DNA from: Amycolatopsis anabasis | GTDB lineage: Bacteria; Actinomycetota; Actinomycetes; Mycobacteriales; Pseudonocardiaceae | Assembly (NCBI RefSeq): GCF_009765355.1 | Contig: NZ_VTHK01000033.1 | Span: forward strand, 17,930-81,929 | Reading direction: 5' to 3' | DNA: 64,000 nt | Shown: in pieces, positions 16,454 to 24,923 of the stretch | How positions within the stretch are numbered: the first letter of the stretch is position 1 | How the letters are laid out: each line of letters begins with the position of its first letter | The notes under the pieces: model-generated | What the model saw: the letters and a program-made list of their open reading frames with translations, nothing else | What the model was told of the DNA's origin: nothing | Database searches by the model: none | Program-made: the position numbers and the translations under genes

Positions 16454-18481
16454 GTGTCCCAGTCGTTGTCAGTCGCCGCCGTACCCGCCTCGCGTGTGGT
16501 GGTTCCGGCCGGCACTACGGCGGGCCACGCGGTGCGGGAGGCGGGGTTGCCCGGCAAGGGGCCCGACGCGATCGTCGTCGTGCGCGACCCCGAGGGCAAG
16601 CTCCGGGACCTGGCCTGGACGCCGGACGCCGAGGTCGAGGTCGAGCCGGTCGCCGCGAACACCGAGGATGGGCGCAGCGTCATCCGGCACTCGGCGGCGC
16701 ACGTGCTCGCGCAGGCCGTGCAGCAGCAGTTCCCGGAGGCCAAGCTGGGCATCGGCCCGCCGGTCAAGGACGGGTTCTACTACGACTTCGCGGTGGACAA
16801 GCCGTTCACGCCCGAGGACCTGCAGGCGCTGGAGAAGCGCATGAAGCAGATCATCAAGGGCGCGCAGCAGTTCTCCCGGCGCGTGCTGGAATCGGTGGAC
16901 GCGGCGAAGGAAGAACTGGCCGACGAGCCGTTCAAACTGGAACTGGTCGACCTGAAGTCGGACGTGGACACCTCCGAGGTGATGGAGGTCGGCGGCGGTG
17001 AGCTGACCGTGTACGACAACCTCGACCCGCGGACCAAGGAACGGGTGTGGGGCGACCTGTGCCGCGGGCCGCACGTGCCGACCACCAAGTACATCCCGGC
17101 GTTCAAGCTGACCCGGGTCGCGGCCGCGTACTGGCGCGGCAACGAGAACAACCCGCAGTTGCAGCGGATCTACGGCACCGCGTGGGAATCGGCGGAGGCG
17201 CAGGACGCCTACCTGGAACTGCTCGCCGAGGCCGAGCGCCGGGACCACCGCAAGCTGGGCGCCGAACTGGACCTGTTCTCCTTCCCGGACGAGATCGGCT
17301 CCGGGCTCCCGGTATTTCACCCGAAGGGCGGAATCATCCGGCGGGAACTGGAGAACTACTCGCGGCAGCGGCACGAGGAGTCGGGCTACGAGTTCGTCAA
17401 CACCCCGCACATCACCAAGGGCTCGCTGTTCGAGACCTCCGGCCACCTGCCGTACTACGCGGACAGCATGTTCCCGCCGATCCCGTTCGAGGGAGTGGAC
17501 TACTACCTCAAGGCGATGAACTGCCCGATGCACCACCTGATCTACCGGTCGCGCGGGCGGTCCTACCGGGAACTGCCGCTGCGCCTGTTCGAGTTCGGGA
17601 CGGTGTACCGGTACGAGAAGTCCGGTGTGGTGCACGGCCTGACCCGGGTGCGCGGCCTCACCATGGACGACTCGCACATCTACTGCACCAAGGAGCAGAT
17701 GCAGGGCGAGCTGCGGTTCCTGCTCGGCTTCATCCTCGATCTGCTGCGGGACTACGGGCTGACCGACTTCTACCTCGAACTGTCCACTCGGGACGATTCG
17801 CCGAAGTTCATCGGTGACCCGAAGGAGTGGGAGGAGGCGACCGAGACGCTGCGCGAGGCGGCCGAGGCGTCCGGTTTGGAGCTCGTCCCCGATCCGGGTG
17901 GCGCCGCGTACTACGGGCCGAAGATCTCCGTGCAGGCGCGGGACGCGATCGGCCGCACCTGGCAGATGTCGACCATCCAGGTCGACTTCCAGCACCCGCA
18001 GCGGTTCGGGCTGGAGTACCAGGCCGCGGACGGCACCCGGAAGCAGCCGGTGGTGATCCACCGGGCGCTGTTCGGTTCGATCGAGCGGTTCTTCGGCGTG
18101 CTGACCGAGCACTACGCGGGCGCGTTCCCGGCGTGGCTCTCGCCGGTGCAGGTCGTCGGCATCCCGATCGCCGACGAACACGTCGAGCATCTGCGTGGCG
18201 TGGAGAAAGCCTTGCGCGCCAAGGGAATCCGGGTCGAGATCGACACCAGTGACGACCGGATGCAGAAGAAGATCCGCACGCACACCACGCAGAAGGTGCC
18301 GTTCCTGCTGCTCGCCGGCGGCAAGGACGTGGAGGCGGGCGCGGTGTCGTTCCGGTTCCGCGACGGGGGCCAGATCAACGCGGTGCCGGTCACCGACGCG
18401 GTCGAGGCCATCGCGGGCTGGGTCGCCCGGCGGGAGAACGCCTCGCCGACCGCCGAGGCGCTGGGAGCGGTTCTGGCGTGA
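16454..18481 (+). CDS. thrS: Threonyl-tRNA synthetase
   Basis: 675 residues, the expected length. It has an N-terminal TGS-like domain, the second editing-type domain with HSAAH near residue 79, and the class II catalytic core with GSGLPVFHPKG, NCPMHHLIYRS (zinc Cys) and RVRGLTMDDSHIY. The C-terminal anticodon-binding domain has VEIDTSDDRMQKKIR. GTG at 16454 follows AGGAG at 8 bases. The stop overlaps the HIT gene start by four bases. It opens the conserved thrS-HIT-PIM cluster. Confidence 0.97.
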   Translation: MSQSLSVAAVPASRVVVPAGTTAGHAVREAGLPGKGPDAIVVVRDPEGKLRDLAWTPDAEVEVEPVAANTEDGRSVIRHSAAHVLAQAVQQQFPEAKLGIGPPVKDGFYYDFAVDKPFTPEDLQALEKRMKQIIKGAQQFSRRVLESVDAAKEELADEPFKLELVDLKSDVDTSEVMEVGGGELTVYDNLDPRTKERVWGDLCRGPHVPTTKYIPAFKLTRVAAAYWRGNENNPQLQRIYGTAWESAEAQDAYLELLAEAERRDHRKLGAELDLFSFPDEIGSGLPVFHPKGGIIRRELENYSRQRHEESGYEFVNTPHITKGSLFETSGHLPYYADSMFPPIPFEGVDYYLKAMNCPMHHLIYRSRGRSYRELPLRLFEFGTVYRYEKSGVVHGLTRVRGLTMDDSHIYCTKEQMQGELRFLLGFILDLLRDYGLTDFYLELSTRDDSPKFIGDPKEWEEATETLREAAEASGLELVPDPGGAAYYGPKISVQARDAIGRTWQMSTIQVDFQHPQRFGLEYQAADGTRKQPVVIHRALFGSIERFFGVLTEHYAGAFPAWLSPVQVVGIPIADEHVEHLRGVEKALRAKGIRVEIDTSDDRMQKKIRTHTTQKVPFLLLAGGKDVEAGAVSFRFRDGGQINAVPVTDAVEAIAGWVARRENASPTAEALGAVLA

Positions 18482-19023
18482 CGGAACCGGAACTCCAGGA
18501 CGGGGTCGGGGTCCCGGACGCCTTGCAGCGCCTGTGGACCCCGCACCGGCTGGCGTATGTGCAGGGGGAGACCGACGACAAGAACGACGAGCCGAAGGGC
18601 TGCCCGTTCTGCCGCCTGCCGGAGAAGGACGACGCCGAAGCGCTGATCCTCGCGCGCGGGCGGGTGGTCTACGCGGTGCTCAACCTGTACCCGTACAACC
18701 CCGGGCATCTGATGGTGGTGCCGTACCGGCACGTGGCCGACTACACCGAGCTGACCGCGGGGGAGACCGTGGAGCTCGCCGAGTTCACCCAGCGGGCGAT
18801 GACCGTGGTGCGCTCGGTTTCCGGGGCGCACGGGTTCAACATCGGCATGAACCAGGGCGTCATCGCCGGCGCCGGCATCGCCGCCCACCTGCACCAGCAC
18901 CTGGTGCCGCGGTGGGGCGGCGACGCCAACTTCATGCCGGTCATCGGCCACACCAAGGTCTTGCCCCAGCTGCTCGGCCAGACCCGCGACCTCCTCGCGG
19001 CCGCCTGGCCCGCCGCGACCTGA
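18478..19023 (+). CDS. HIT-family nucleotide hydrolase/phosphorylase (Ap4A-type)
   Basis: 181 residues. The histidine triad HLHQH (His137, 139, 141) is intact, and a CPFC pair near residue 42 can bind zinc, as in the actinobacterial HIT protein encoded beside thrS (the Rv2613c type, described as an Ap4A phosphorylase). It would act on dinucleoside polyphosphates released by tRNA synthetases. The GTG start overlaps the thrS stop (GTGA). In relatives pgsA1 follows directly; here a YceI/MarR insertion separates them. Confidence 0.9.
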   Translation: MTEPELQDGVGVPDALQRLWTPHRLAYVQGETDDKNDEPKGCPFCRLPEKDDAEALILARGRVVYAVLNLYPYNPGHLMVVPYRHVADYTELTAGETVELAEFTQRAMTVVRSVSGAHGFNIGMNQGVIAGAGIAAHLHQHLVPRWGGDANFMPVIGHTKVLPQLLGQTRDLLAAAWPAAT

Positions 19024-19055
19024 CCGCCCGCGCGCCCGCACCTCAGCGGCGAGTT

Positions 19056-19106
19056 GGTCGTGAGTGGCCAGGCCGGTCAGAGCCGATCTGAACACTCACG
19101 CCCCCA
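19056..19106. repeat. Hairpin-forming intergenic repeat, copy A
   Basis: About 50 bases starting GGTCGTGAGTGGCCAGG and ending CACTCACGCCCCC. The outer arms CGTGAGTG and CACTCACG pair, with a second stem inside. A copy differing at about 4 of 45 positions lies at 61746-61796, so this is a dispersed element and not just a local terminator. Confidence 0.7.
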
Positions 19107-19204
19107 GCTCTCCAAGCGCGGCACTTTCGAAAAGTACGCATCCGGCGCTGGTGTCCCTCAACGCGCCCAGCGCTCGCCAAGGCGAGTAGCTCGCACCGTG
19201 GGGG

Positions 19205-19225
19205 TGTGGGGGGTCGCCCCCCACA
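19205..19225. terminator. Hairpin at the end of the YceI gene
   Basis: A TGTGGGGGG/CCCCCCACA stem directly after the YceI stop codon, read from the minus strand. It can terminate the YceI transcript and perhaps the opposing thrS-HIT transcript. Confidence 0.5.
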
Positions 19226-19771
19226 TCACTGCAGCGCGGCCTCGATCTCGAGGTTGATCTTGACGTTCTCGCCGAGGAAGGCGTTGCCCTCCGGGCCGAT
19301 GCCGAAGTCGCGGCGGTTCACCGTGGCCTCGGCGGAGACGCCCAGGGTGGTGGCGTTGTCGTTGGCCGGATTGGGGCCGACGCCGTTGAACTCGGCCTTC
19401 AGCGCAACCGGCTTCGTCACACCGCGCCAGGTGAGCTCGCCGTCGATGACGTAGTCGTCGCCGTCCTCGCGGATCCCGGTGGAGCGGAAGCTGATGGTGG
19501 GGTTGTTGTCGGCGTCGAAGAAGTCCGCCGAAAGCAGGTGCTCGTCGCGCTGCGCGCTGCCGCTGTCCACCGACTTGACGTCGATGTCGGCGGTCACCGA
19601 GGAGTCCAGGATGTTCTCCGCGGTGGTGATCTGACCGCTGAACGAGACGAAGCTGCCCCGGGACTTGGCCAGGCCGAGGTGCTTGACGCTGTAGGTGATG
19701 TCCGAATGGACCGCGTCGATGTTCCAGGTGCCGGCGACGTAGCCGGGAATCTCGGTCGCGGTTGCGCTCAT
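19226..19771 (-). CDS. YceI-family lipocalin-like protein
   Basis: 181 residues. It matches the YceI family along its length (TWNIDAVHSDITYSVKHLG, LTWRGVTKPVALKAEFNG, RRDFGIGPEG). These proteins bind isoprenoid-like lipids in a beta-barrel. No signal peptide is present, so a cytoplasmic role is likely. ATG at 19771 has AGGAGG at 5 bases. The gene is divergent from marR, and two TTGA-N4-TCAA sites lie between them, so it is probably repressed by MarR. Confidence 0.9.
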   Translation of the reverse strand: MSATATEIPGYVAGTWNIDAVHSDITYSVKHLGLAKSRGSFVSFSGQITTAENILDSSVTADIDVKSVDSGSAQRDEHLLSADFFDADNNPTISFRSTGIREDGDDYVIDGELTWRGVTKPVALKAEFNGVGPNPANDNATTLGVSAEATVNRRDFGIGPEGNAFLGENVKINLEIEAALQ

Positions 19772-19815
19772 GGAGTCCTCCTGTATCGCATGTGGACAGG
19801 ACTCATGATCAATGA

Positions 19816-19863
19816 TTGAGCCCTCAACCACGACCCTAGCGCAGATTGGTTGAGCGCTCAACC
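19816..19863. promoter_or_regulatory. MarR operator sites between yceI and marR
   Basis: A perfect 16-bp palindrome GGTTGAGCGCTCAACC (19848-19863) and a second site TTGAGCCCTCAA (19816-19827). Both lie in the divergent promoter region. The same sequence family occurs before the nitroreductase gene at 15637-15676. Confidence 0.75.
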
Positions 19864-19873
19864 ATGGGGTAGT

Positions 19874-20386
19874 ATGTCTTACATGGAGGACACCCGGTGG
19901 CTCACTGACGAGGAACAACGCGTCTGGCGCGAGTTCTCCGCCGCCACCAGCATGCTCAGGGCTCACCTCGAGGGGCAGCTGCAGCACGACTCGGGCATGC
20001 CGCACACCTACTACGAAGTGCTCGTCCGACTTTCCGAGTCGCCGGACCGGATGCTGCGGATGAGCGAGCTCGCCGAGGCCAGCCAGTCCTCGCGCAGCCG
20101 CCTTTCGCACGCCGTCGCGCGGCTGGAAGCCAACGGCTGGGTGCGCCGGGAGGCCTGCCCCACGGACAAGCGGGGCGCCTGGGCGCGGCTCACCCCGGAG
20201 GGCCTCGCCGCCCTCGAACAGGCCGCGCCCGGCCACGTCGAGGCGGTCCGCGAGAGCCTGTTCGACGTGCTCACCCCGGAACAGATCGAGATGCTCGGCG
20301 AGATCAGCCGGGCGATCCGGAACAAGCTCGCGCCCCGCTGCGCCGCCGCCAAGGCCGCCGAAGAGCAGGCGTCCGAAGCCCACTAG
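19874..20386 (+). CDS. MarR-family transcriptional regulator
   Basis: 170 residues with a winged helix-turn-helix (LRMSELAEASQSSRSRLSHAVARLEANGWVRRE) and the wing CPTDKRGAWARLTPEG, typical of MarR repressors that release DNA upon binding small phenolic or oxidising compounds. The start at 19874 is chosen over an upstream in-frame start at 19850 because that would put the palindrome in the coding region; ATG at 19883 is a further option. The gene is divergent from yceI and predicted to control it, itself, and the nitroreductase 4 kb away. Confidence 0.87.
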   Translation: MSYMEDTRWLTDEEQRVWREFSAATSMLRAHLEGQLQHDSGMPHTYYEVLVRLSESPDRMLRMSELAEASQSSRSRLSHAVARLEANGWVRREACPTDKRGAWARLTPEGLAALEQAAPGHVEAVRESLFDVLTPEQIEMLGEISRAIRNKLAPRCAAAKAAEEQASEAH

Positions 20387-20494
20387 GAGACAAATCGGCT
20401 CGGCGCGCGATGCTCTTGCCGGGACCGTCGGGGCTTGTCGATAGGCTGCGATCGCCCATCCGCCCACGCAGCTTAGGTGCACCGACTTCAGCTC

Positions 20495-21106
20495 ATGCTC
20501 AATATCTTCGCGCGCGCTTCCGTCTCCCGCGTCACCGATCCGATCGGCCGGGCGCTGCTGCGCGTCGGCGTCACCCCGAATGTGATGACGGTCATCGGCA
20601 CCGCGGGCGCGATCATCAGCGCTTTGCTGACGTTTCCGAACGGGCACCTGCTGACCGGCACGTTCACCGTGTGGGGGTTCGCGATGCTCGACCTGCTCGA
20701 CGGGGCGATCGCGCGGGCCCGCGGGCACGGCACCCCGTTCGGCGCCGTGCTGGACGCCACCTGCGACCGCCTGGTCGACGGCGCGCTGTTCGCGGCGATC
20801 GCGTGGTGGTGCTTCGTGATCGACGGCAACCACCGCGCCGCCGCGGCCGCGCTGATCTGCCTGGTGCTCGCGCAGGTCATCTCGTATGTGAAGGCGCGCG
20901 CCGAAGCGTCCGGTTTGGAGGCCGACGGCGGTCTGGTGGAACGGGCCGAGCGGCTGATCATCGCGCTGGTCGGCACCGGCCTGCAGGGATTCGGGCTGCC
21001 CTACCTGGTCGAGGGGACGCTGTGGCTGTTGGCTCTGTTGTCGGTGATCACCCTGGTGCAGCGGACGTCCGCGGTCGCGGCGGCGGCGCGGGAGGCCCGG
21101 TCGTGA
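20495..21106 (+). CDS. pgsA1: Phosphatidylinositol phosphate synthase
   Basis: 203 residues and several membrane helices, with the complete CDP-alcohol transferase motif starting at Asp66 (DLLDGAIARA ... GAVLDATCD). VKARAEASGL and the ERAERLII segment are characteristic of the mycobacterial PIP synthase, which joins CDP-diacylglycerol to inositol 1-phosphate. ATG at 20495 fits the family N-terminus; a GTG at 20477 is an alternative. It is followed by patA and pimA in overlapping order, so the operon makes phosphatidylinositol mannosides. Confidence 0.9.
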   Translation: MLNIFARASVSRVTDPIGRALLRVGVTPNVMTVIGTAGAIISALLTFPNGHLLTGTFTVWGFAMLDLLDGAIARARGHGTPFGAVLDATCDRLVDGALFAAIAWWCFVIDGNHRAAAAALICLVLAQVISYVKARAEASGLEADGGLVERAERLIIALVGTGLQGFGLPYLVEGTLWLLALLSVITLVQRTSAVAAAAREARS

Positions 21107-22026
21107 GTGCCGCCGACCGGTTGAGCGCGTTCGGGTACGCCGCCGGCTGGCGCCTGGTGCGGACGCTGCCGCGCGGTTTCACCGGCACGCTCTTCTCCCT
21201 CGGCGCGGATTTCGTGTCCCGCCGCGGCAAGGGCGGCGTGCGGCAACTGCGCCGGAACCTCGCCCGGGTGGTGCCGCAGGCGGACGAGGCCGAACTCGAC
21301 GAACTCACCCGGCGCGCGATGCGGTCGTACGCCCGGTACTGGCACGAGACCTTCCGGTTGCCGTCGATGGACGCCGAGGCCATCTACCGCAAGGCGGAAG
21401 CGGAGATCAGCGGCAAGGAGAACCTGGACGCCGCGCTGGCCCAGGGCAACGGCGCGATCCTGGCGTTGCCGCATTCGGGCAACTGGGACGTCGCCGGGAT
21501 CTGGCTGGTCGGGCATTCGGGGCCGTTCACCACGGTCGTCGAGCGGCTCAAGCCCGAGTCGCTGTACCGGCGATTCGTGGCGTACCGGGAGTCGCTCGGT
21601 TTCGAGGTGCTGCCCGCCAGCGGGGGCACCACGTCGTTCCGCCTGCTGCTCCAGCGGCTGCGGGAGAACAAGGTCGTCTGCCTGGTCGCCGACCGGGACC
21701 TCGGCGCGGGCGGGGTGCCGGTCACCTTCTTCGGCGAGCAGACCAAGATGCCCGGCGGCGCGGCGCGGCTCGCGGCGAGCACCGGCGCGGCGCTGCTCCC
21801 GGTCGGCTGCTGGTACACCGAGGACGGGTGGGGACTGCGGATCCACCCCCGGGTCCGGGTGACCGCGCGCGCCGAGATCCCCGCCGCGATCCAGGCGCTG
21901 GCCGACGTGTTCGCGGGCGATATCGCCGCGCATCCCGCAGACTGGCACATGCTGCAGAAGTTCTGGCTCGCCGATCTCGAAGCGGAGGAGGCGAAGCCGC
22001 CTGGGGGAGGCGGGGTAGGGGAATGA
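21103..22026 (+). CDS. patA: Phosphatidylinositol mannoside acyltransferase
   Basis: 307 residues of the HtrB/LpxL-type acyltransferase family with the HX4D catalytic motif HSGNWD (His124, Asp129). In mycobacteria the equivalent gene (Rv2611c) acylates the mannose of PIM1/PIM2 at the inner membrane. The GTG start overlaps the pgsA1 stop by four bases and has GGAGG at 7 bases. It overlaps pimA the same way (ATGA). Identification rests on the family motif plus the conserved gene order. Confidence 0.9.
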   Translation: MSAADRLSAFGYAAGWRLVRTLPRGFTGTLFSLGADFVSRRGKGGVRQLRRNLARVVPQADEAELDELTRRAMRSYARYWHETFRLPSMDAEAIYRKAEAEISGKENLDAALAQGNGAILALPHSGNWDVAGIWLVGHSGPFTTVVERLKPESLYRRFVAYRESLGFEVLPASGGTTSFRLLLQRLRENKVVCLVADRDLGAGGVPVTFFGEQTKMPGGAARLAASTGAALLPVGCWYTEDGWGLRIHPRVRVTARAEIPAAIQALADVFAGDIAAHPADWHMLQKFWLADLEAEEAKPPGGGGVGE

Positions 22027-23168
22027 AGATCGGCATCGTCTGTCCGTACTCGTTCGACGTGCCCGGTGGGGTGCAGGGGCACGTGGTCGAGCTCGCGAAG
22101 GCGTTGCTGGCCCGGGGGCACGAGGTGTCCGTGCTCGCCCCCGCCGACGAGGACGCGGAGCTGCCCGCGTTCGTGCATCCCGCGGGCAAGGCGCTCGGCA
22201 TCCCGTACAACGGCTCGGTGGCGCGGCTGCAGTTCGGCCCGGTGTCCTACGCGCGGGTGCGGCGGTGGTTGCGGGACAACGCGTTCGACGTCCTGCACCT
22301 GCACGAACCGGCGGCGCCGAGCCTGTCCCTGCTCGCGTTGAAGATCGCCGACGGGCCGATCGTGGCCACCTTCCACACGTCCACGCCGCGTTCCCGCACG
22401 CTGTCGGCGTTCCAGCCGGTCCTGCGGCCGTTGCTGGAGAAGATCACCGCCCGGATCGCGGTGTCCGCGCTCGCCCGCCGGGTGCAGGTGGAGCACGCGG
22501 GCGGGGACGCGGTGGAGATCCCCAACGGGGTCGACGTCGACTTCTTCGCCCGGGCCGCCCCGCTGGACGGGTACCCGCGCGCGGGCGGCACGGTCGGTTT
22601 CGTCGGCCGGTTCACCGAACCGCGCAAGGGGATGGGTGTGCTGCTGGACGCGCTGCGGCGGCTGCGGCCCGGGCTCCCGGACCTGCGGCTGCTGGTGGTC
22701 GGCAGCGGTGATCCGGACGCGCTGCGCAGGCAGGCCGGGCCGGGCCTGGCCGATCGGATCGACCTGCTCGGCCAGGTCGACGACAAGACCAAGGCCCGCG
22801 CGCTGAGCAGCGTGGACGTGTACTGCGCGCCGAACACCGGCGGGGAGAGCTTCGGGATGATCCTGACCGAGGCGATGGCGGCGGGCGCGCCGGTGGTGGC
22901 GAGCGGTCTGGACTCGTTCCGGCGGGTGCTCGACGACGGCCGGGCCGGGGTGCTCACGCCGACCGGGGACGCCGCGTCGCTCGCCGGGGTGCTGCGCGAA
23001 CTGCTCGCCGATCCGGCGCGGCGGGCCGCGCTGGCCGCGGCGGCGCGGGAGCGGGTCGCGATCTACGACTGGCCGGTGGTCGCGACCCAGGTGCTGCGGG
23101 TGTACGAGACCGCGGTGGCCGCGGATCCCCGGCGGGTCAGCGCGGACGGCGAGGAAGCGTTGCGATGA
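22023..23168 (+). CDS. pimA: Phosphatidyl-myo-inositol alpha-mannosyltransferase
   Basis: 381 residues, GT4 family. The N-terminus CPYSFDVPGGVQGHVVELA and the C-terminal ESFGMILTEAMAAGAPVV motif match PimA, which transfers mannose from GDP-mannose to phosphatidylinositol on the cytoplasmic face of the membrane. The ATG overlaps the patA stop. The position between patA and the Nudix gene is as in mycobacteria. Confidence 0.92.
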   Translation: MKIGIVCPYSFDVPGGVQGHVVELAKALLARGHEVSVLAPADEDAELPAFVHPAGKALGIPYNGSVARLQFGPVSYARVRRWLRDNAFDVLHLHEPAAPSLSLLALKIADGPIVATFHTSTPRSRTLSAFQPVLRPLLEKITARIAVSALARRVQVEHAGGDAVEIPNGVDVDFFARAAPLDGYPRAGGTVGFVGRFTEPRKGMGVLLDALRRLRPGLPDLRLLVVGSGDPDALRRQAGPGLADRIDLLGQVDDKTKARALSSVDVYCAPNTGGESFGMILTEAMAAGAPVVASGLDSFRRVLDDGRAGVLTPTGDAASLAGVLRELLADPARRAALAAAARERVAIYDWPVVATQVLRVYETAVAADPRRVSADGEEALR

Positions 23169-24154
23169 ACGGGTTCGTGCTCGCCGCCGCGATCGTGGCG
23201 GTGCTCGTGGTGCTCGGCGGGCTGTGGCTGGTCGCGACCGCGAACCGGCTGGATCGGTTGCACGTGCGGATGGACGCGGGATGGGCCGCGCTGGACGCCG
23301 CGCTCGCCCGGCGCGCGGTGGTCGCCCGGACGGTGGCCGCGTTCCGCGGCGCCGGGGCGGCGGAGCTGCGGGCCGTCGCGGAACGGGCCGAGGGCGCGCC
23401 GCGGGCCGAACGCGAGGCCGAGGAGAACGAACTCACCCGGCTTCTGTCCACAGTGGACCGCACCGAACTGCCGCCGCCGCTCGCCGACGAGCTGACCGAC
23501 GCCGAGCACCGGGTGGTGATCGCCCGCCGGGTGCACAACGACGCGGTGCGCGACACGCTCGCGCTGCGGCGCCGGCGGCGTGTGCGGTACTTCAAACTGG
23601 CCGGGACCGCGCCCCAGCCGGAGTACTTCGAGATCGCCGAGCCGGAACTGGAACCGGAGGACACCCTGCCGACGCCGCGGACCTCGGCGCGGGTGGTGCT
23701 CGTCGACCGGGACGGCCGGGTGCTGCTGTTCAACGGATTCGATCCGGCGGATCCGGCGGAGTCGTTCTGGTTCACCACCGGGGGTGGCGTCGAACGGGGC
23801 GAGGACGTGCTCGCGGCCGCGCGGCGCGAACTGCGCGAGGAGACCGGGCTCGAACTGCCCGCGGACCGGTTGACCGGGCCGGTCTGGCGCCGCCGCGTGC
23901 GGTTCAGCTTCGAGGGCCGGGCGTACGACGGCGACGAATGGTTCTTCCTCGCCGAACTGCGCGGCGACGGCGAGGTGGCGGTGGACGTCTCGGGGTTCAA
24001 CGAGATCGAACGGGCGACGATCCGTGAGTACCGCTGGTGGAGCGCGGACGAACTGCGCGAGACCGACCAGACCGTCTACCCGGAGCGGCTCGGCGAGTTG
24101 CTGCCGGACCTGCTCGGGTCCCCGTGGAACGGCCAGACCCGGCTGCTCGACTGA
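23165..24154 (+). CDS. Membrane-anchored Nudix hydrolase with LemA-like N-terminal region
   Basis: 329 residues. A membrane helix (about 4-25) and a helical region of about 110 residues (RLDRLHVRMDAGWAALDAALARR, LemA-like) precede a Nudix domain. That domain has the full box GX5EX7REUXEEXGU (GGGVERGEDVLAAAR, then RELREETGLEL). It would hydrolyse a nucleoside diphosphate-linked compound near the membrane. The start overlaps the pimA stop. The gene is conserved behind pimA in relatives (Rv2609c type), suggesting a link to PIM or nucleotide-sugar metabolism, but the substrate is not known. Confidence 0.85.
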   Translation: MNGFVLAAAIVAVLVVLGGLWLVATANRLDRLHVRMDAGWAALDAALARRAVVARTVAAFRGAGAAELRAVAERAEGAPRAEREAEENELTRLLSTVDRTELPPPLADELTDAEHRVVIARRVHNDAVRDTLALRRRRRVRYFKLAGTAPQPEYFEIAEPELEPEDTLPTPRTSARVVLVDRDGRVLLFNGFDPADPAESFWFTTGGGVERGEDVLAAARRELREETGLELPADRLTGPVWRRRVRFSFEGRAYDGDEWFFLAELRGDGEVAVDVSGFNEIERATIREYRWWSADELRETDQTVYPERLGELLPDLLGSPWNGQTRLLD

Positions 24155-24164
24155 CGGCGGCGGC

Positions 24165-24253
24165 GAAAAATAGCAAGGGAGATTTACTACGGTCTGACGG
24201 TAGTAAAGCTCCCTCGCTCCGGTTGAGGTGGAGCGAAGGTCCCTTGCTTTTTT
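24165..24253. terminator. Compound bidirectional terminator after the PIM operon
   Basis: Outer arms AGCAAGGGA and TCCCTTGCT are flanked by A5 on the left and T6 on the right. Inside is a second stem (GGGAGATTTACTAC pairing with GTAGTAAAGCTCCC). The symmetrical A and T runs make it able to work on both strands. Confidence 0.75.
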
Positions 24254-24277
24254 GGCGACGCGGTGGGCTGAGGTGCG

Positions 24278-24360
24278 GTTCCGAGTGTGCGATTCGCGTG
24301 CCCGAACGTTGAACTCGCGTGCGCGAGTGTGTGGCTCGCGTGCCCGGACGGGTAACTCGG
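24278..24360 (+). repeat. Four 21-bp tandem repeats
   Basis: Units start near 24278, 24298, 24319 and 24340 with the common form GTGCCCGARYGT followed by a variable part and CTCGC. The 21-bp period is exact in the last three. The same unit family makes up the array at 35673-35936. No gene is visible in 24155-24403 apart from this array and the terminator. Confidence 0.75.
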
Positions 24361-24403
24361 GGACTCGGGCGGCGGGAGTGCGGGACTGGCGGATACTGGG
24401 GGC

Positions 24404-24910
24404 ATGGTGCGTGCGGAGGACCAGGCGTGTGCGGTGGCGCATGGCGTTGCCGGGCAGGAGGTGACCGCGCGGGTGCTGGTGGCCGTGTTCGCGTCGCCGG
24501 TCGCCGCGTACCTGCTGAAGTTCGGCGGCGACCTCGGCTACCGGACCGTCCTGGTCGAACCGGACGCCGAGCGGGCAGCCGGGGTCCCCGGCGCGCGCAC
24601 GAGCATGCCCGAACTCGACGAGACCACCGACCTGGTGGTCACCGATCACCACCGCCCGGAACTCGGCGAGCTCCTGCGGGACGCGCTCGCCTACCCCGCG
24701 CGCTGGCTCGGCGTGCTGGGCAATCCCCGCCACCCCGGCCCGCACGTCGAAGCGCTCACCGCGCTCGGGGTCGGCGACGAGCAGATCGCCCGCGTCCACC
24801 GGCCGGTCGGGCTGAACATCGGGTCCCGCACCCCGCCGGAGATCGCGATCGCCACGCTCGCCGGGCTGATCGCCGACCGCAACGGCCGCCCCGGCGGATT
24901 CGAGTTCTGA
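24404..24910 (+). CDS. XdhC/CoxI-like Rossmann-domain protein
   Basis: 168 residues. The C-terminal half carries the XdhC signature (LGVLGNPRHPGPH, VHRPVGLNIGSRTPPEIAIATLAGLIADR). XdhC-type proteins help insert molybdenum cofactor into xanthine or CO dehydrogenases. Here only the Rossmann-like C-terminal domain is present and the usual N-terminal XdhC domain is missing. No molybdoenzyme gene is nearby. It may be a relic or a stand-alone NAD-binding protein. Confidence 0.7.
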   Translation: MVRAEDQACAVAHGVAGQEVTARVLVAVFASPVAAYLLKFGGDLGYRTVLVEPDAERAAGVPGARTSMPELDETTDLVVTDHHRPELGELLRDALAYPARWLGVLGNPRHPGPHVEALTALGVGDEQIARVHRPVGLNIGSRTPPEIAIATLAGLIADRNGRPGGFEF

Positions 24911-24923
24911 AGCCCGCGCGGAC

